Shown piece by piece: positions 55,957-64,000 of a stretch of DNA of 64,000 nt. The DNA comes from Thalassotalea sp. PP2-459 (lineage in GTDB: Bacteria > Pseudomonadota > Gammaproteobacteria > Enterobacterales > Alteromonadaceae): NCBI RefSeq assembly GCF_001913705.1, contig NZ_MKQD01000043.1, positions 1 to 64,000 on the forward strand, read 5' to 3'. The notes under the pieces are model-generated. The model ran no database searches, had not been told where the DNA came from, and saw nothing but the letters and a program-made list of their open reading frames with translations. Positions within the stretch are counted from its first letter, which is position 1, and every line of letters begins with the position of its first letter. A program made the translations under genes and the position numbers.

Positions 55957-56729
55957 ATTGGTTGCAATCAATAGGCCGTAAGGTTATTGGTCGAGTTAGC
56001 GCCCTTGGCAGAGCAATAATCATGCTAACCTCTGCACTAGCACATGTTCCTGATGTAAAACGTGGTTTTCCTTTATTAGTACAGCAGCTTTATGCTGTTG
56101 GTGTGTTGTCGCTAATTATCATCGTGGTATCTGGCACCTTTATTGGCATGGTGTTAGCGCTACAAGGGTATACTATCCTTGTTGGCTATGGTGCTGAGGC
56201 GAGTTTAGGGCCTATGGTGGCGTTATCATTATTGCGAGAACTTGGGCCTGTAGTTGCCGCGCTACTTTTTGCGGGCCGAGCAGGTTCAGCACTAACGGCA
56301 GAAATTGGCTTAATGAAAGCCACTGAACAATTATCAAGTTTAGAGATGATGGCGGTTGATCCATTACGTAGAGTAATAGCACCACGCTTTTGGGCAGGCT
56401 TTATTTCACTCCCCTTATTGGCGGCAATATTTTCTGCCGTGGGTATTTTAGGGGCACATCTAGTCGGTGTTGATTGGTTAGGTGTTGATAGCGGTACATT
56501 TTGGTCAGTAATGCAAGCGCAAGTTTCGCTAGAAAAAGATATTTTAAATGGTGTGATAAAAAGCATTGTTTTCGCCTTTGTTGTGACATGGATAGCCGTT
56601 TATAAAGGTTATGATTGTGTTCCAACTTCAGAAGGTATTAGTAGAGCAACAACAGCTACGGTTGTGCAGTCTTCTTTACTTGTTTTAGGTTTAGATTTTA
56701 TTTTAACCGCGTTAATGTTTACCAAATAA
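55953..56729 (+). CDS. mlaE: Phospholipid transport permease MlaE
   Basis: Membrane subunit of the Mla complex. About five or six hydrophobic segments are visible. Family motifs are [55 protein letters not shown] and [22 protein letters not shown]. The 258 residues are normal. It overlaps mlaF by 4 nt and is followed by mlaD after about 50 nt. Confidence 0.97.
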   Translation: MNWLQSIGRKVIGRVSALGRAIIMLTSALAHVPDVKRGFPLLVQQLYAVGVLSLIIIVVSGTFIGMVLALQGYTILVGYGAEASLGPMVALSLLRELGPVVAALLFAGRAGSALTAEIGLMKATEQLSSLEMMAVDPLRRVIAPRFWAGFISLPLLAAIFSAVGILGAHLVGVDWLGVDSGTFWSVMQAQVSLEKDILNGVIKSIVFAFVVTWIAVYKGYDCVPTSEGISRATTATVVQSSLLVLGLDFILTALMFTK

Positions 56730-56778
56730 ATGTGTTCAGGTTTGGTTAAGCGGTGTTTGTGTTTAATGGGTGGATGAC

Positions 56779-57249
56779 ATGATGTCAAAAAAAATAGAAG
56801 TTTTTGTTGGGCTATTTGCGGTAATTGGTATTGCTGCATTGTTAATGCTAGCGTTAAAAGTAGCCGATAGCGGTATTTCAGGTGGCGGAGAAACGTACAA
56901 GCTTTACGCCAAATTTGATAATATTGGTGGTTTAAAAGTACGCTCGCCTATTAAGGTGGGTGGTGTTGTTGTCGGTAGAGTGAGTGAAATAAGCTTAGAC
57001 TCTGACGATTATACGCCTTTAGTTACGTTGGAAATCGATACACGATTTAAAAACTTTTCAGAAGCAACATCAGTGTCTATTTTAACCGCTGGTTTGTTAG
57101 GCGAACAGTATATTGGTTTGCTGCCTGGCTTTATTGATGAGTCGGTTGGTACACTAAGAGAAGGTGATTACATAGAAGATACTAAACCCGCTTTAGTATT
57201 AGAAGAATTGATAGGGCAGTTTTTATTCGGCCAAGGGAATGGTGATTAA
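56779..57249 (+). CDS. mlaD: Outer-membrane lipid asymmetry protein MlaD
   Basis: A single-pass MCE-domain protein forming the hexameric ring that guides lipids between MlaE and MlaC. The anchor is at about residues 7-27 (VFVGLFAVIGIAALLML). The MCE domain (about 38-115) contains LYAKFDNIGGLKVRSPIKVGGVVVGRV, and a hydrophobic pore helix region is at GLLGEQYIGLLPG. I start at ATG 56779; GTG 56770 and ATG 56782 are also open, and GGGTGG lies just upstream. Confidence 0.95.
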   Translation: MMSKKIEVFVGLFAVIGIAALLMLALKVADSGISGGGETYKLYAKFDNIGGLKVRSPIKVGGVVVGRVSEISLDSDDYTPLVTLEIDTRFKNFSEATSVSILTAGLLGEQYIGLLPGFIDESVGTLREGDYIEDTKPALVLEELIGQFLFGQGNGD

Positions 57250-57968
57250 TGATTGGGGAAAAGATGAAAATGTTATCTAAACACACAGCAATTTTACTTA
57301 CAGCATGTTTGGCATCAAGTAGTGCTTTTGCAACAGACCATAACGATGCGTTAACAACATCTCAGACGCCTTTTTATATAAATGAAGGTAGCGGCTCTAC
57401 TACTATTAATACTGCTGATCCGTTTGATATGATTAAAGCTGTAGCTGATATCACCTTTAAACGCTTTGCTAGAGAACAAACGGAAATACGTAAAAATCCA
57501 AACTTATTAAAACAAATTGTCCGTGAAGAGTTAGTACCGTATATCGACTATCGTTATGCTGCTTTTAAAGTGATTGGCGCTAAGAATTTTAAGAATACGA
57601 CAGCAGCAGAGCGTGATGAATTCGTACCTGTTTTTCTTAATTATTTAATCACCTCTTATGCACAAGTATTTACTTTATATAATAACCAAAAAGTAACCTT
57701 TGAACAGGCTAGGTTATCAAACTCTGGTCGTATCGCATTTGTTAAAACGTTAGTGATAGAGCCGGGAAGAGAACCTATCGATATTTCATTTTCCACGCGA
57801 AAAAGCAGAGATTCTGACGAATGGAAGGCCTATGACATGGTAGCAGAAGGTATCAGTTTGCTTGATAGTAAAGAAGCTGAACTTGGTAGCTTGATCCGCC
57901 AAAAAGGGTTACCACACGTAACGGAATTGCTAAAAGAAAAAGCCGCTAAAGATATTGTTTTTAAATAG
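57249..57968 (+). CDS. mlaC: Periplasmic phospholipid shuttle MlaC
   Basis: A soluble lipid carrier between the inner-membrane MlaFEDB and outer-membrane MlaA complexes. A signal peptide ends near ASSSAFA. The Ttg2/MlaC core includes IVREELVPYIDYRYAAFKVIGA and YDMVAEGISLLDSKEAEL. The 239 residues are slightly longer than E. coli MlaC. The ATG at 57249 overlaps the mlaD stop (TAATG); ATG 57264, with GGGGAA 6 nt upstream, is an equally plausible start. Confidence 0.94.
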   Translation: MIGEKMKMLSKHTAILLTACLASSSAFATDHNDALTTSQTPFYINEGSGSTTINTADPFDMIKAVADITFKRFAREQTEIRKNPNLLKQIVREELVPYIDYRYAAFKVIGAKNFKNTTAAERDEFVPVFLNYLITSYAQVFTLYNNQKVTFEQARLSNSGRIAFVKTLVIEPGREPIDISFSTRKSRDSDEWKAYDMVAEGISLLDSKEAELGSLIRQKGLPHVTELLKEKAAKDIVFK

Positions 57969-57977
57969 GGAAACTAC

Positions 57978-58274
57978 GTGAAAACATTAGAGATATTACC
58001 AGAAGCACATCAACTGGTGGTCAAGGGCAATTTAACACGTGAATTTATTACTGCTAATATAGAGCGACAATCTACTCGCGACCTTTCAAATAACATTACC
58101 CACATTAACTTATCACAGGTTGATGCTGTAGATACTGCGGGGTTAGCATGGTTATTATTGATGGTCGAGAATGCTCAAAAAGCAGATTTACCTCTTAAAC
58201 TTGTTGATTTACCTGAAGACTTGGTGAAATTAGCAAAATTAAGTGCGGTCTCGGCTTTCTTGCCAGTTCAATAA
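57978..58274 (+). CDS. mlaB: STAS-domain protein MlaB
   Basis: A small cytoplasmic STAS protein that binds MlaF and is needed for transporter assembly. The hallmark ITHINLSQVDAVDTAGLAWLLLMVENA includes the conserved DTAG region. Length 98 fits. It begins with GTG at 57978 preceded by AGGGA, 9 nt after mlaC. Confidence 0.93.
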   Translation: MKTLEILPEAHQLVVKGNLTREFITANIERQSTRDLSNNITHINLSQVDAVDTAGLAWLLLMVENAQKADLPLKLVDLPEDLVKLAKLSAVSAFLPVQ

Positions 58275-58313
58275 GCCCTATAATCCCAGTAACTTTGTTT
58301 ATGGGAGACCCTT

Positions 58314-58571
58314 GTGGAAGTTTCTGAAATTGAAAAATTAATTAATGATGCTGTTGAGCTTGACGAATTACACGTTAAGTTCGATGGCTCGCAATGTACG
58401 GTAATCGCTGTCGCTGATTTTATCGGAGAGTTATCACGAGTAAAACGCCAACAGTTGATCTTTGCTCCTTTATCACAAGCGATTAAAGATGGCTCTATTC
58501 ACGCGGTAACGGTAAAAACCTTCACAACGTCTGACTGGCAACGTGAAAAAATGTTTAACTTACCCCTGTAA
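58314..58571 (+). CDS. ibaG: BolA-family protein IbaG
   Basis: An acid-stress BolA-like protein; the family binds 2Fe-2S clusters together with monothiol glutaredoxins. The 85-residue protein has the BolA core LVKRQQ-type helix (LSRVKRQQLIFAPLSQAIKDGSIHAVTVKTFT). The Cys in FDGSQCTVIAV is in the loop used for cluster binding. It starts with GTG 58314 with GGGAGA upstream. Position between mlaB and murA is conserved in gammaproteobacteria. Confidence 0.93.
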   Translation: MEVSEIEKLINDAVELDELHVKFDGSQCTVIAVADFIGELSRVKRQQLIFAPLSQAIKDGSIHAVTVKTFTTSDWQREKMFNLPL

Positions 58572-59855
<1,284 letters not shown>

Positions 59856-59865
59856 CAGCATAATT

Positions 59866-59893
59866 AAAACCACCTAGTAATGTAGGTGGTTTT
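59866..59893 (+). terminator. Rho-independent terminator of the mla-murA operon
   Basis: AAAACCACCTA (59866-59876) pairs with TAGGTGGTTTT (59883-59893) around a 6-nt loop; the T run is built into the 3' arm. It lies 10 nt after the murA stop. Confidence 0.85.
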
Positions 59894-59933
59894 CCCATTC
59901 TATAAAACTCTAATCACGTAATAATACCAACTC

Positions 59934-60072
59934 GCCCTTTGGGAGCGTGTTAGAGGCGCGATAATTGCGCAAAACGTGTTTGATGTAGAACAACTATACC
60001 TGTACACGTTTCGCTTATTCTCCCACCTCTGACATCGCTCTGAACTGACTTAATCTTTATGCGAATTGGTAT
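59934..60072. mobile_element. MITE-like palindromic element, 139 bp (repeat family A)
   Basis: The ends are inverted repeats: ATACCAACTCGC (59934-59945) and GCGAATTGGTAT (60061-60072), 11 of 12 complementary. The interior is also a long imperfect palindrome: GAGCGTGTTAGAGG on the left matches the reverse complement of CCTCTGACATCGCTC on the right, and AAACGTGT matches ACACGTTT. No coding frame. The right end recurs at 112-130 and 24808-24827. It sits between murA and degS, both pointing toward it. This structure suggests a non-autonomous element or an RNA-hairpin repeat. Confidence 0.7.
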
Positions 60073-60077
60073 AAGCT

Positions 60078-61139
60078 TTACTGTTCACTTTCTAAAATAG
60101 TAACGGGTATTTTTAATTGTTGTTCACCGCGATATACAATAAAGATTAGTTCAGTGCCAGGTCTTGTTTCTGCTACTAAATCAAGTGCTTGAATAGTAGA
60201 TGTAATAGGTGTGTCGCCAATTTGAGTGACGATATCGCCTGCGCGAAGTTTGGCAATGTCGGCAGGACTATTTTTAACAATCCCACTGATAAGAAAGCCG
60301 CGAGGGTTTTGACTAAACACTTGTGTGTCTATCCCTAACCACCCTCGAATGACTCGACCATTATCAATAATTTGTTGCATCACTTTGTAAGCCAGTTGGT
60401 AAGGGATCGCAAAGAAAATACCTTGAATATCAAGTTGTGGATTGATTTCACGGAATAAGCGCGAATTAATACCAACCAGAGCACCATTGGTGTTAACTAA
60501 TGCACCACCTGAATTACCTTCGTTGATAGCAGCATCCATTTGTAAAAACTGAGTATGATTTGTATTGCTTAAGCCTGTACGACCCGTTGCACTGATAATA
60601 CCTTGCGTGATTGTTTGACCTAAGTTTAATGGGTTACCTATTGCAAGCACTACGTCGCCTGCCGATGCCTCAAGTTCAAAATTTTGCGGGATCACAGGAA
60701 GGTTATTAGCCTCAATTTTTAATACCGCTAAATCGGTGTACACGTCATAACCTATAATAGTGGCAGGAAATCGTTGGCCATTTTGTAAATCAACACGAAT
60801 TTGAGCGGCATTTTGCACGACATGATAATTGGTAAGCATATAACCATTAGGATCCATTATTACTCCAGAGCCTAATCGCGTTACGCTGCGTGGGGCTTGC
60901 AAATAATTAACACTGTTTTGAATTTCTTCAGAATACAAGTTAACAACTGCAGGACCAGCACGTTGAACCGCCGTTGCATAGGAGAGCGGAGCAGGGGAAG
61001 TTTTTTGCGGGCGAAAAAAGCTCCACCAGTTGTCACCTTCACCACTTAAATCAGGATATATAACTAAAAGGACGACAGCAAAAATAACGCCATAGCTAAT
61101 AGCGTTAAGTACGTATTTTATTGAGTCTAAGATTTTCAA
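60078..61139 (-). CDS. degS: Site-1 periplasmic serine protease DegS
   Basis: The membrane-anchored HtrA protease that senses unfolded outer-membrane proteins and cleaves RseA to release sigma-E. A single anchor lies at about residues 10-27. The trypsin-like domain carries the triad His in LTNYHVV, Asp in YTDLAVLK and Ser in NEGNSGGAL. One PDZ domain occupies about 255-350. One PDZ plus an anchor and 353 residues indicate DegS rather than DegP/Q. It is downstream of degQ, separated by a terminator. Confidence 0.95.
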   Translation of the reverse strand: MKILDSIKYVLNAISYGVIFAVVLLVIYPDLSGEGDNWWSFFRPQKTSPAPLSYATAVQRAGPAVVNLYSEEIQNSVNYLQAPRSVTRLGSGVIMDPNGYMLTNYHVVQNAAQIRVDLQNGQRFPATIIGYDVYTDLAVLKIEANNLPVIPQNFELEASAGDVVLAIGNPLNLGQTITQGIISATGRTGLSNTNHTQFLQMDAAINEGNSGGALVNTNGALVGINSRLFREINPQLDIQGIFFAIPYQLAYKVMQQIIDNGRVIRGWLGIDTQVFSQNPRGFLISGIVKNSPADIAKLRAGDIVTQIGDTPITSTIQALDLVAETRPGTELIFIVYRGEQQLKIPVTILESEQ

Positions 61140-61190
61140 AGGCGTAATTTACGGTTATTTTTTTAGAAGATTAACACATGTGTTAACAAT

Positions 61191-61221
61191 AAAAAACGGC
61201 TCAATCATTGAGCCGTTTTTT
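61191..61221. terminator. Strong bidirectional terminator between degQ and degS
   Basis: A 14-bp perfect stem, AAAAAACGGCTCAA against TTGAGCCGTTTTTT, with a 3-nt loop. It is A-rich on one side and T-rich on the other, so it works on either strand. It separates degQ from degS, implying that degS has its own promoter. Confidence 0.85.
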
Positions 61222-61281
61222 GTGTATGATGTTGCTAGTATAAAATACTAGCAACAGTTTTATCACATCATCAATGGAAAG

Positions 61282-62637
61282 TTAACGTATACGGATATAC
61301 AAGTTTGAATTACCTCGAATGATGTGCAAGAGCGAGATACCATCACCTTCTTTAAGTAATTCACGAAGTTCGCCAATGTTACTGACACGGCTGCGGTTTA
61401 CACCGCGAATAATATCGCCTTTGCGCAAACCTATCATATTTGCAGGAGAATCTTCTTCAATATCTGAAACTAAAACACCTTTAGCTTGGTCATGATTTTC
61501 AAGCTCAGCACCTTCAAGCATACGATGAATTGACGCGGGTTCAACATTAGGGCTGTCAGCTTTTTTCAGCACTACGGAATAGGTTTTTTCTTTGCCATTA
61601 CTTTTAATGACAGTTAGCTTAACTTCACTGCCTGCACCAATAGCACCAATTTTACCGCGTAATTCTGAAAATGAGCGTATTTTTTTGCCATTAACTTTTG
61701 TGATGACATCACCCGCTTCAATACCTGCTTCATCTGCGGCTGAATCGATAGTAACTTGTTCAACAAACGCACCTTGTGCTTCTTCGAGCTCCATTGCCTT
61801 AGCAAATTCACCTGTTACACTTCTACCGGCAACGCCAAGAACACCTCTGCGAACTTCACCAAATTCAATAATCTGTGTGACTAAACTTTTAACCATATTA
61901 CTTGGTATGGCAAAACCAATGCCGACATTACCGCCGTTAGGGCCAATAATTGCTGTATTAATACCAATTAGTTCACCGCGAAGGTTGATCAAAGCGCCAC
62001 CTGAGTTACCGCTATTGATGGCGGCATCTGTTTGAATAAAGTCTTCAAAGTTGTCAGCATTTAAACCGCTTCTGCCTAACGCACTAATAATACCTGATGT
62101 AACAGTTTGTCCTAAGCCGAACGGACTACCTATAGCGACGGCAAAATCACCCACTCGTAATTTGTCTGAGTCAGCGATGTTTACTGCAGTCAGATCTTCG
62201 GTATCCACTTGTAATAATGCTATATCACTGTTTTCATCAGATCCCATTTTGGTTGCTTCAATTTGACGACCATCCTTTAGCGTGATTTGAATTTCGTCGG
62301 CTTCTTTGACCACATGATAATTGGTTACAATATAGCCTTTTTCTGCATCGATAATTACACCAGAACCTAAGCCTTGGAATGGGCGCTCCCTTGACGGCGT
62401 TTGTCGAGGATTTCCAAAGAAAAATCTAAATGCATCAGGTACACGTTGTTTTATTTCCTGTGTGCCTCTTACCGAAATGAGTACTACCGCAGGGGTAACA
62501 TTTTCGAGCATGGGGGCTAAACTAGGTATTTGTTGCCCAGCAACGGATAATGGTAAATTTGCGTGTGCGGGTAGGCTTGCCATGGCAACGCCACCTGAAA
62601 GTAAAATACTACTCAACAGCACAGATATTTTTTTCAT
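61282..62637 (-). CDS. degQ: Periplasmic protease/chaperone DegQ (DegP-like HtrA)
   Basis: A soluble periplasmic HtrA protease that degrades misfolded envelope proteins. A signal peptide ends in SLPAHA near residue 25. The triad is His in VTNYHVV, Asp in ENSDIALLQ and Ser in NSGNSGGALI. Two PDZ domains follow (about 260-350 and 365-450). The 451-residue length and its place beside degS favour DegQ over DegP. I chose ATG 62637, the start of the signal peptide; 8 more codons are open and contain AGGAG. Confidence 0.94.
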   Translation of the reverse strand: MKKISVLLSSILLSGGVAMASLPAHANLPLSVAGQQIPSLAPMLENVTPAVVLISVRGTQEIKQRVPDAFRFFFGNPRQTPSRERPFQGLGSGVIIDAEKGYIVTNYHVVKEADEIQITLKDGRQIEATKMGSDENSDIALLQVDTEDLTAVNIADSDKLRVGDFAVAIGSPFGLGQTVTSGIISALGRSGLNADNFEDFIQTDAAINSGNSGGALINLRGELIGINTAIIGPNGGNVGIGFAIPSNMVKSLVTQIIEFGEVRRGVLGVAGRSVTGEFAKAMELEEAQGAFVEQVTIDSAADEAGIEAGDVITKVNGKKIRSFSELRGKIGAIGAGSEVKLTVIKSNGKEKTYSVVLKKADSPNVEPASIHRMLEGAELENHDQAKGVLVSDIEEDSPANMIGLRKGDIIRGVNRSRVSNIGELRELLKEGDGISLLHIIRGNSNLYIRIR

Positions 62638-62761
62638 AACAGAGATCTCTCCTACTTTCATACTGATATTAATACGTTAACTTAAAGCACTTGTATATTT
62701 TAATGTTCATTTCGTTATACAAAGTGGTATGACTACTGACTAAGGATTTAACTGCAAGTTC

Positions 62762-63226
62762 CTATTTTTCAATGTCACTATTTGTAACAGCTTGTGTCTG
62801 ATCAGCAAACAAGCCGCTTGCTGTACCAGAATAATCGAGTGGTGCTTCGGTGACAGTTTCCTGTTTTGCACGTTCATTGCGATCGTGTCTTAACGCCACT
62901 GTTTGAGCGAGTTGTTCTTGCGTTTCTTTGGCGAAGAACGGCATAACAATTTCTTCAGCGGTTGTGGCTTGTTGAAGGAGCTTAGTACTTTGCTCCATTT
63001 GTTGCATGGCCGTTTGGCAAGTATTATTCATCTGTTCAAGTAGCTTTTTAGAGTCATCTAAGTGTTCTGCTACATCGAGTTTATATTGTGCTAATGATGC
63101 TTCTGCTTCGCTTGCTTTCTCAGCGAGATTTTTACTCTCTTTGTTTGAAGCCGACATAAATTTATTGGCAAGCATGCCTGCAATAGCGCCGACGATAAAA
63201 ATAATGATACCCACAACAATATTCAT
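62762..63226 (-). CDS. zapG: Z-ring associated protein ZapG (YhcB, DUF1043)
   Basis: A 154-residue inner-membrane protein with an N-terminal anchor (about residues 3-22, VVGIIIFIVGAIAGMLANKF). A cytoplasmic coiled coil follows (about 25-95), then an unstructured tail. YhcB-family proteins take part in division and envelope synthesis. It precedes degQ on the same strand and diverges from zapE, the arrangement of E. coli yhcB-yhcM. Confidence 0.92.
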   Translation of the reverse strand: MNIVVGIIIFIVGAIAGMLANKFMSASNKESKNLAEKASEAEASLAQYKLDVAEHLDDSKKLLEQMNNTCQTAMQQMEQSTKLLQQATTAEEIVMPFFAKETQEQLAQTVALRHDRNERAKQETVTEAPLDYSGTASGLFADQTQAVTNSDIEK

Positions 63227-63385
63227 AATTAAAAACCTTATTTAACAAGCCGTACAAATTGTAATAACGGAAAAAATTGGCGAAAATAGAGATTAACACA
63301 CAAAGCCAAATTATTTGAAAGTTAATATGTATACTAAATTATTTTTTTCAAGCATTGGTTAACAATCAATAACACGTAACGTTAC

Positions 63386-64000
63386 ATGATACATTTATCT
63401 CCTATAGACAAGTATAAACAAGATCTCGAAAGAGACGACTTTCAATATGATCAAGCACAAGAAAATGCGGTAAAACACCTACAACGCTTATTTGAAGACC
63501 TACAAAACAAGCCTTTACCGGTTAAAGGATTTAAAAAAGTATTTAATAGGTGGAAGCGTGTTATTGAAAAATCAGCGCCTACAAGGGCAAAAGGTCTTTA
63601 TTTTTGGGGCGGTGTTGGTCGTGGAAAAACCTATTTAGTCGATACGTTTTATGATTGCTTGCCTTTTAATAATAAAATGCGCGTGCACTTTCATCGTTTT
63701 ATGCATCGAGTACATGAAGAATTAAAAACGTTATCAGGGCAAGCTGATCCATTAAAGATTATTGCGAAACGCTTTGCTGATGAAACCTGTATTATTTGTT
63801 TTGATGAATTTTTTGTCTCGGATATTACCGACGCGATGATCTTAGGCACATTATTTGAGGAGTTGTTTGCTCATCATGTTACCTTGGTAGCAACCTCGAA
63901 TATCATACCTGATGAGTTATATCGTAATGGTTTGCAGCGAGCTCGTTTTTTGCCTGCAATAGCTTTGATAAATCAGCATTGTGACGTTGTTAATGTCGAT
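63386..64000 (+). CDS. zapE: Cell division ATPase ZapE (AFG1 family), 3'-truncated by window end
   Basis: The first 205 codons of an AFG1-like ATPase linked to Z-ring dynamics. The start is ATG 63386 (MIHLSPIDKYKQDLERDDF). Walker A is GGVGRGKTYLVD and Walker B CIICFDEFFVSD, followed by VATSNIIPDELYRNGLQRARFLPAI, the family's sensor region. The reading frame is still open at base 64000, so roughly the last 160-170 residues lie outside. It diverges from zapG. Confidence 0.94.
   Translation, partial: MIHLSPIDKYKQDLERDDFQYDQAQENAVKHLQRLFEDLQNKPLPVKGFKKVFNRWKRVIEKSAPTRAKGLYFWGGVGRGKTYLVDTFYDCLPFNNKMRVHFHRFMHRVHEELKTLSGQADPLKIIAKRFADETCIICFDEFFVSDITDAMILGTLFEELFAHHVTLVATSNIIPDELYRNGLQRARFLPAIALINQHCDVVNVD

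Noticed and set aside
61592-62035. Plus-strand ORF of 147 codons inside degQ
   Set aside because: Antisense shadow of the conserved protease and PDZ coding sequence; no ribosome-binding site or recognisable protein.

Overview
The window is a stretch of gammaproteobacterial chromosome. Gene content, gene order and the low GC content suggest a marine Alteromonadales member, most likely Colwelliaceae (Colwellia/Thalassotalea type). That placement is inferred from the proteins and synteny, not from a marker gene. Almost everything is core genome. I see no phage, plasmid, transposase, CRISPR array, rRNA or tRNA.

Layout. (1) 0.1-3.6 kb: an iron-uptake pair (TonB-dependent siderophore receptor and a PepSY membrane protein) behind a candidate Fur box. 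(2) 3.7-6.4 kb: folA and a chemoreceptor, convergent on a shared terminator. (3) 6.6-13.2 kb: the minus-strand block lptD-surA-pdxA-rsmA-apaG-apaH. (4) 13.4-15.9 kb: amgK-murU (cell-wall sugar recycling) and djlA, diverging from lptD. (5) 15.9-21.6 kb: a DUF3530 protein, rluA, rapA and a 2OG-Fe(II) oxygenase. (6) 21.7-24.7 kb: a small Cys-rich lipoprotein and a GAF-GAF-GGDEF-EAL cyclic-di-GMP enzyme. (7) 25-31 kb: gltBD glutamate synthase. (8) 31.7-36 kb: folE2, then hptA convergent with arcA, then an orphan-type histidine kinase. The Hpt protein matches the phosphotransfer end of ArcB, as in the split Arc system known from Shewanella. (9) 36-39.5 kb: rsmC, a two-domain DsbA/HCCA-isomerase-like protein with an apparent ATT start, and an unrecognised protein. 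(10) 39.7-43.25 kb: a lysine riboswitch controlling a three-gene operon (DapD-type succinyltransferase, fold-III PLP decarboxylase, AstE/AspA-type M14 deacylase) that ends in a strong terminator. (11) 43.3-46.7 kb: darP, pmbA, mgtE. (12) 46.9-54.8 kb: the classical npr-rapZ-ptsN-hpf-rpoN-lptB-lptA-lptC-kdsC-kdsD-yrbG block. (13) 55.1-59.9 kb: diverging mlaFEDCB-ibaG-murA. (14) 60-64 kb: degS, degQ, zapG and the start of zapE.

Much of the window serves the envelope: LPS export (lptABCD, kdsCD), outer-membrane protein folding (surA, degQ, degS), lipid asymmetry (mla) and peptidoglycan (murA, amgK, murU). The most notable points are the riboswitch operon, which looks like an alternative set of succinyl-branch lysine/diaminopimelate enzymes; the riboswitch's inferred double control (terminator plus Shine-Dalgarno sequestration); the hptA/arcA arrangement; a 139-bp MITE-like palindromic element at 59.9-60.1 kb whose right end recurs twice; and a second ~47-bp dispersed repeat. 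Start codons were re-chosen from the longest open frames where homology or ribosome-binding sites indicated it. All functional names rest on recognising motifs and family resemblance by eye; no search was run.
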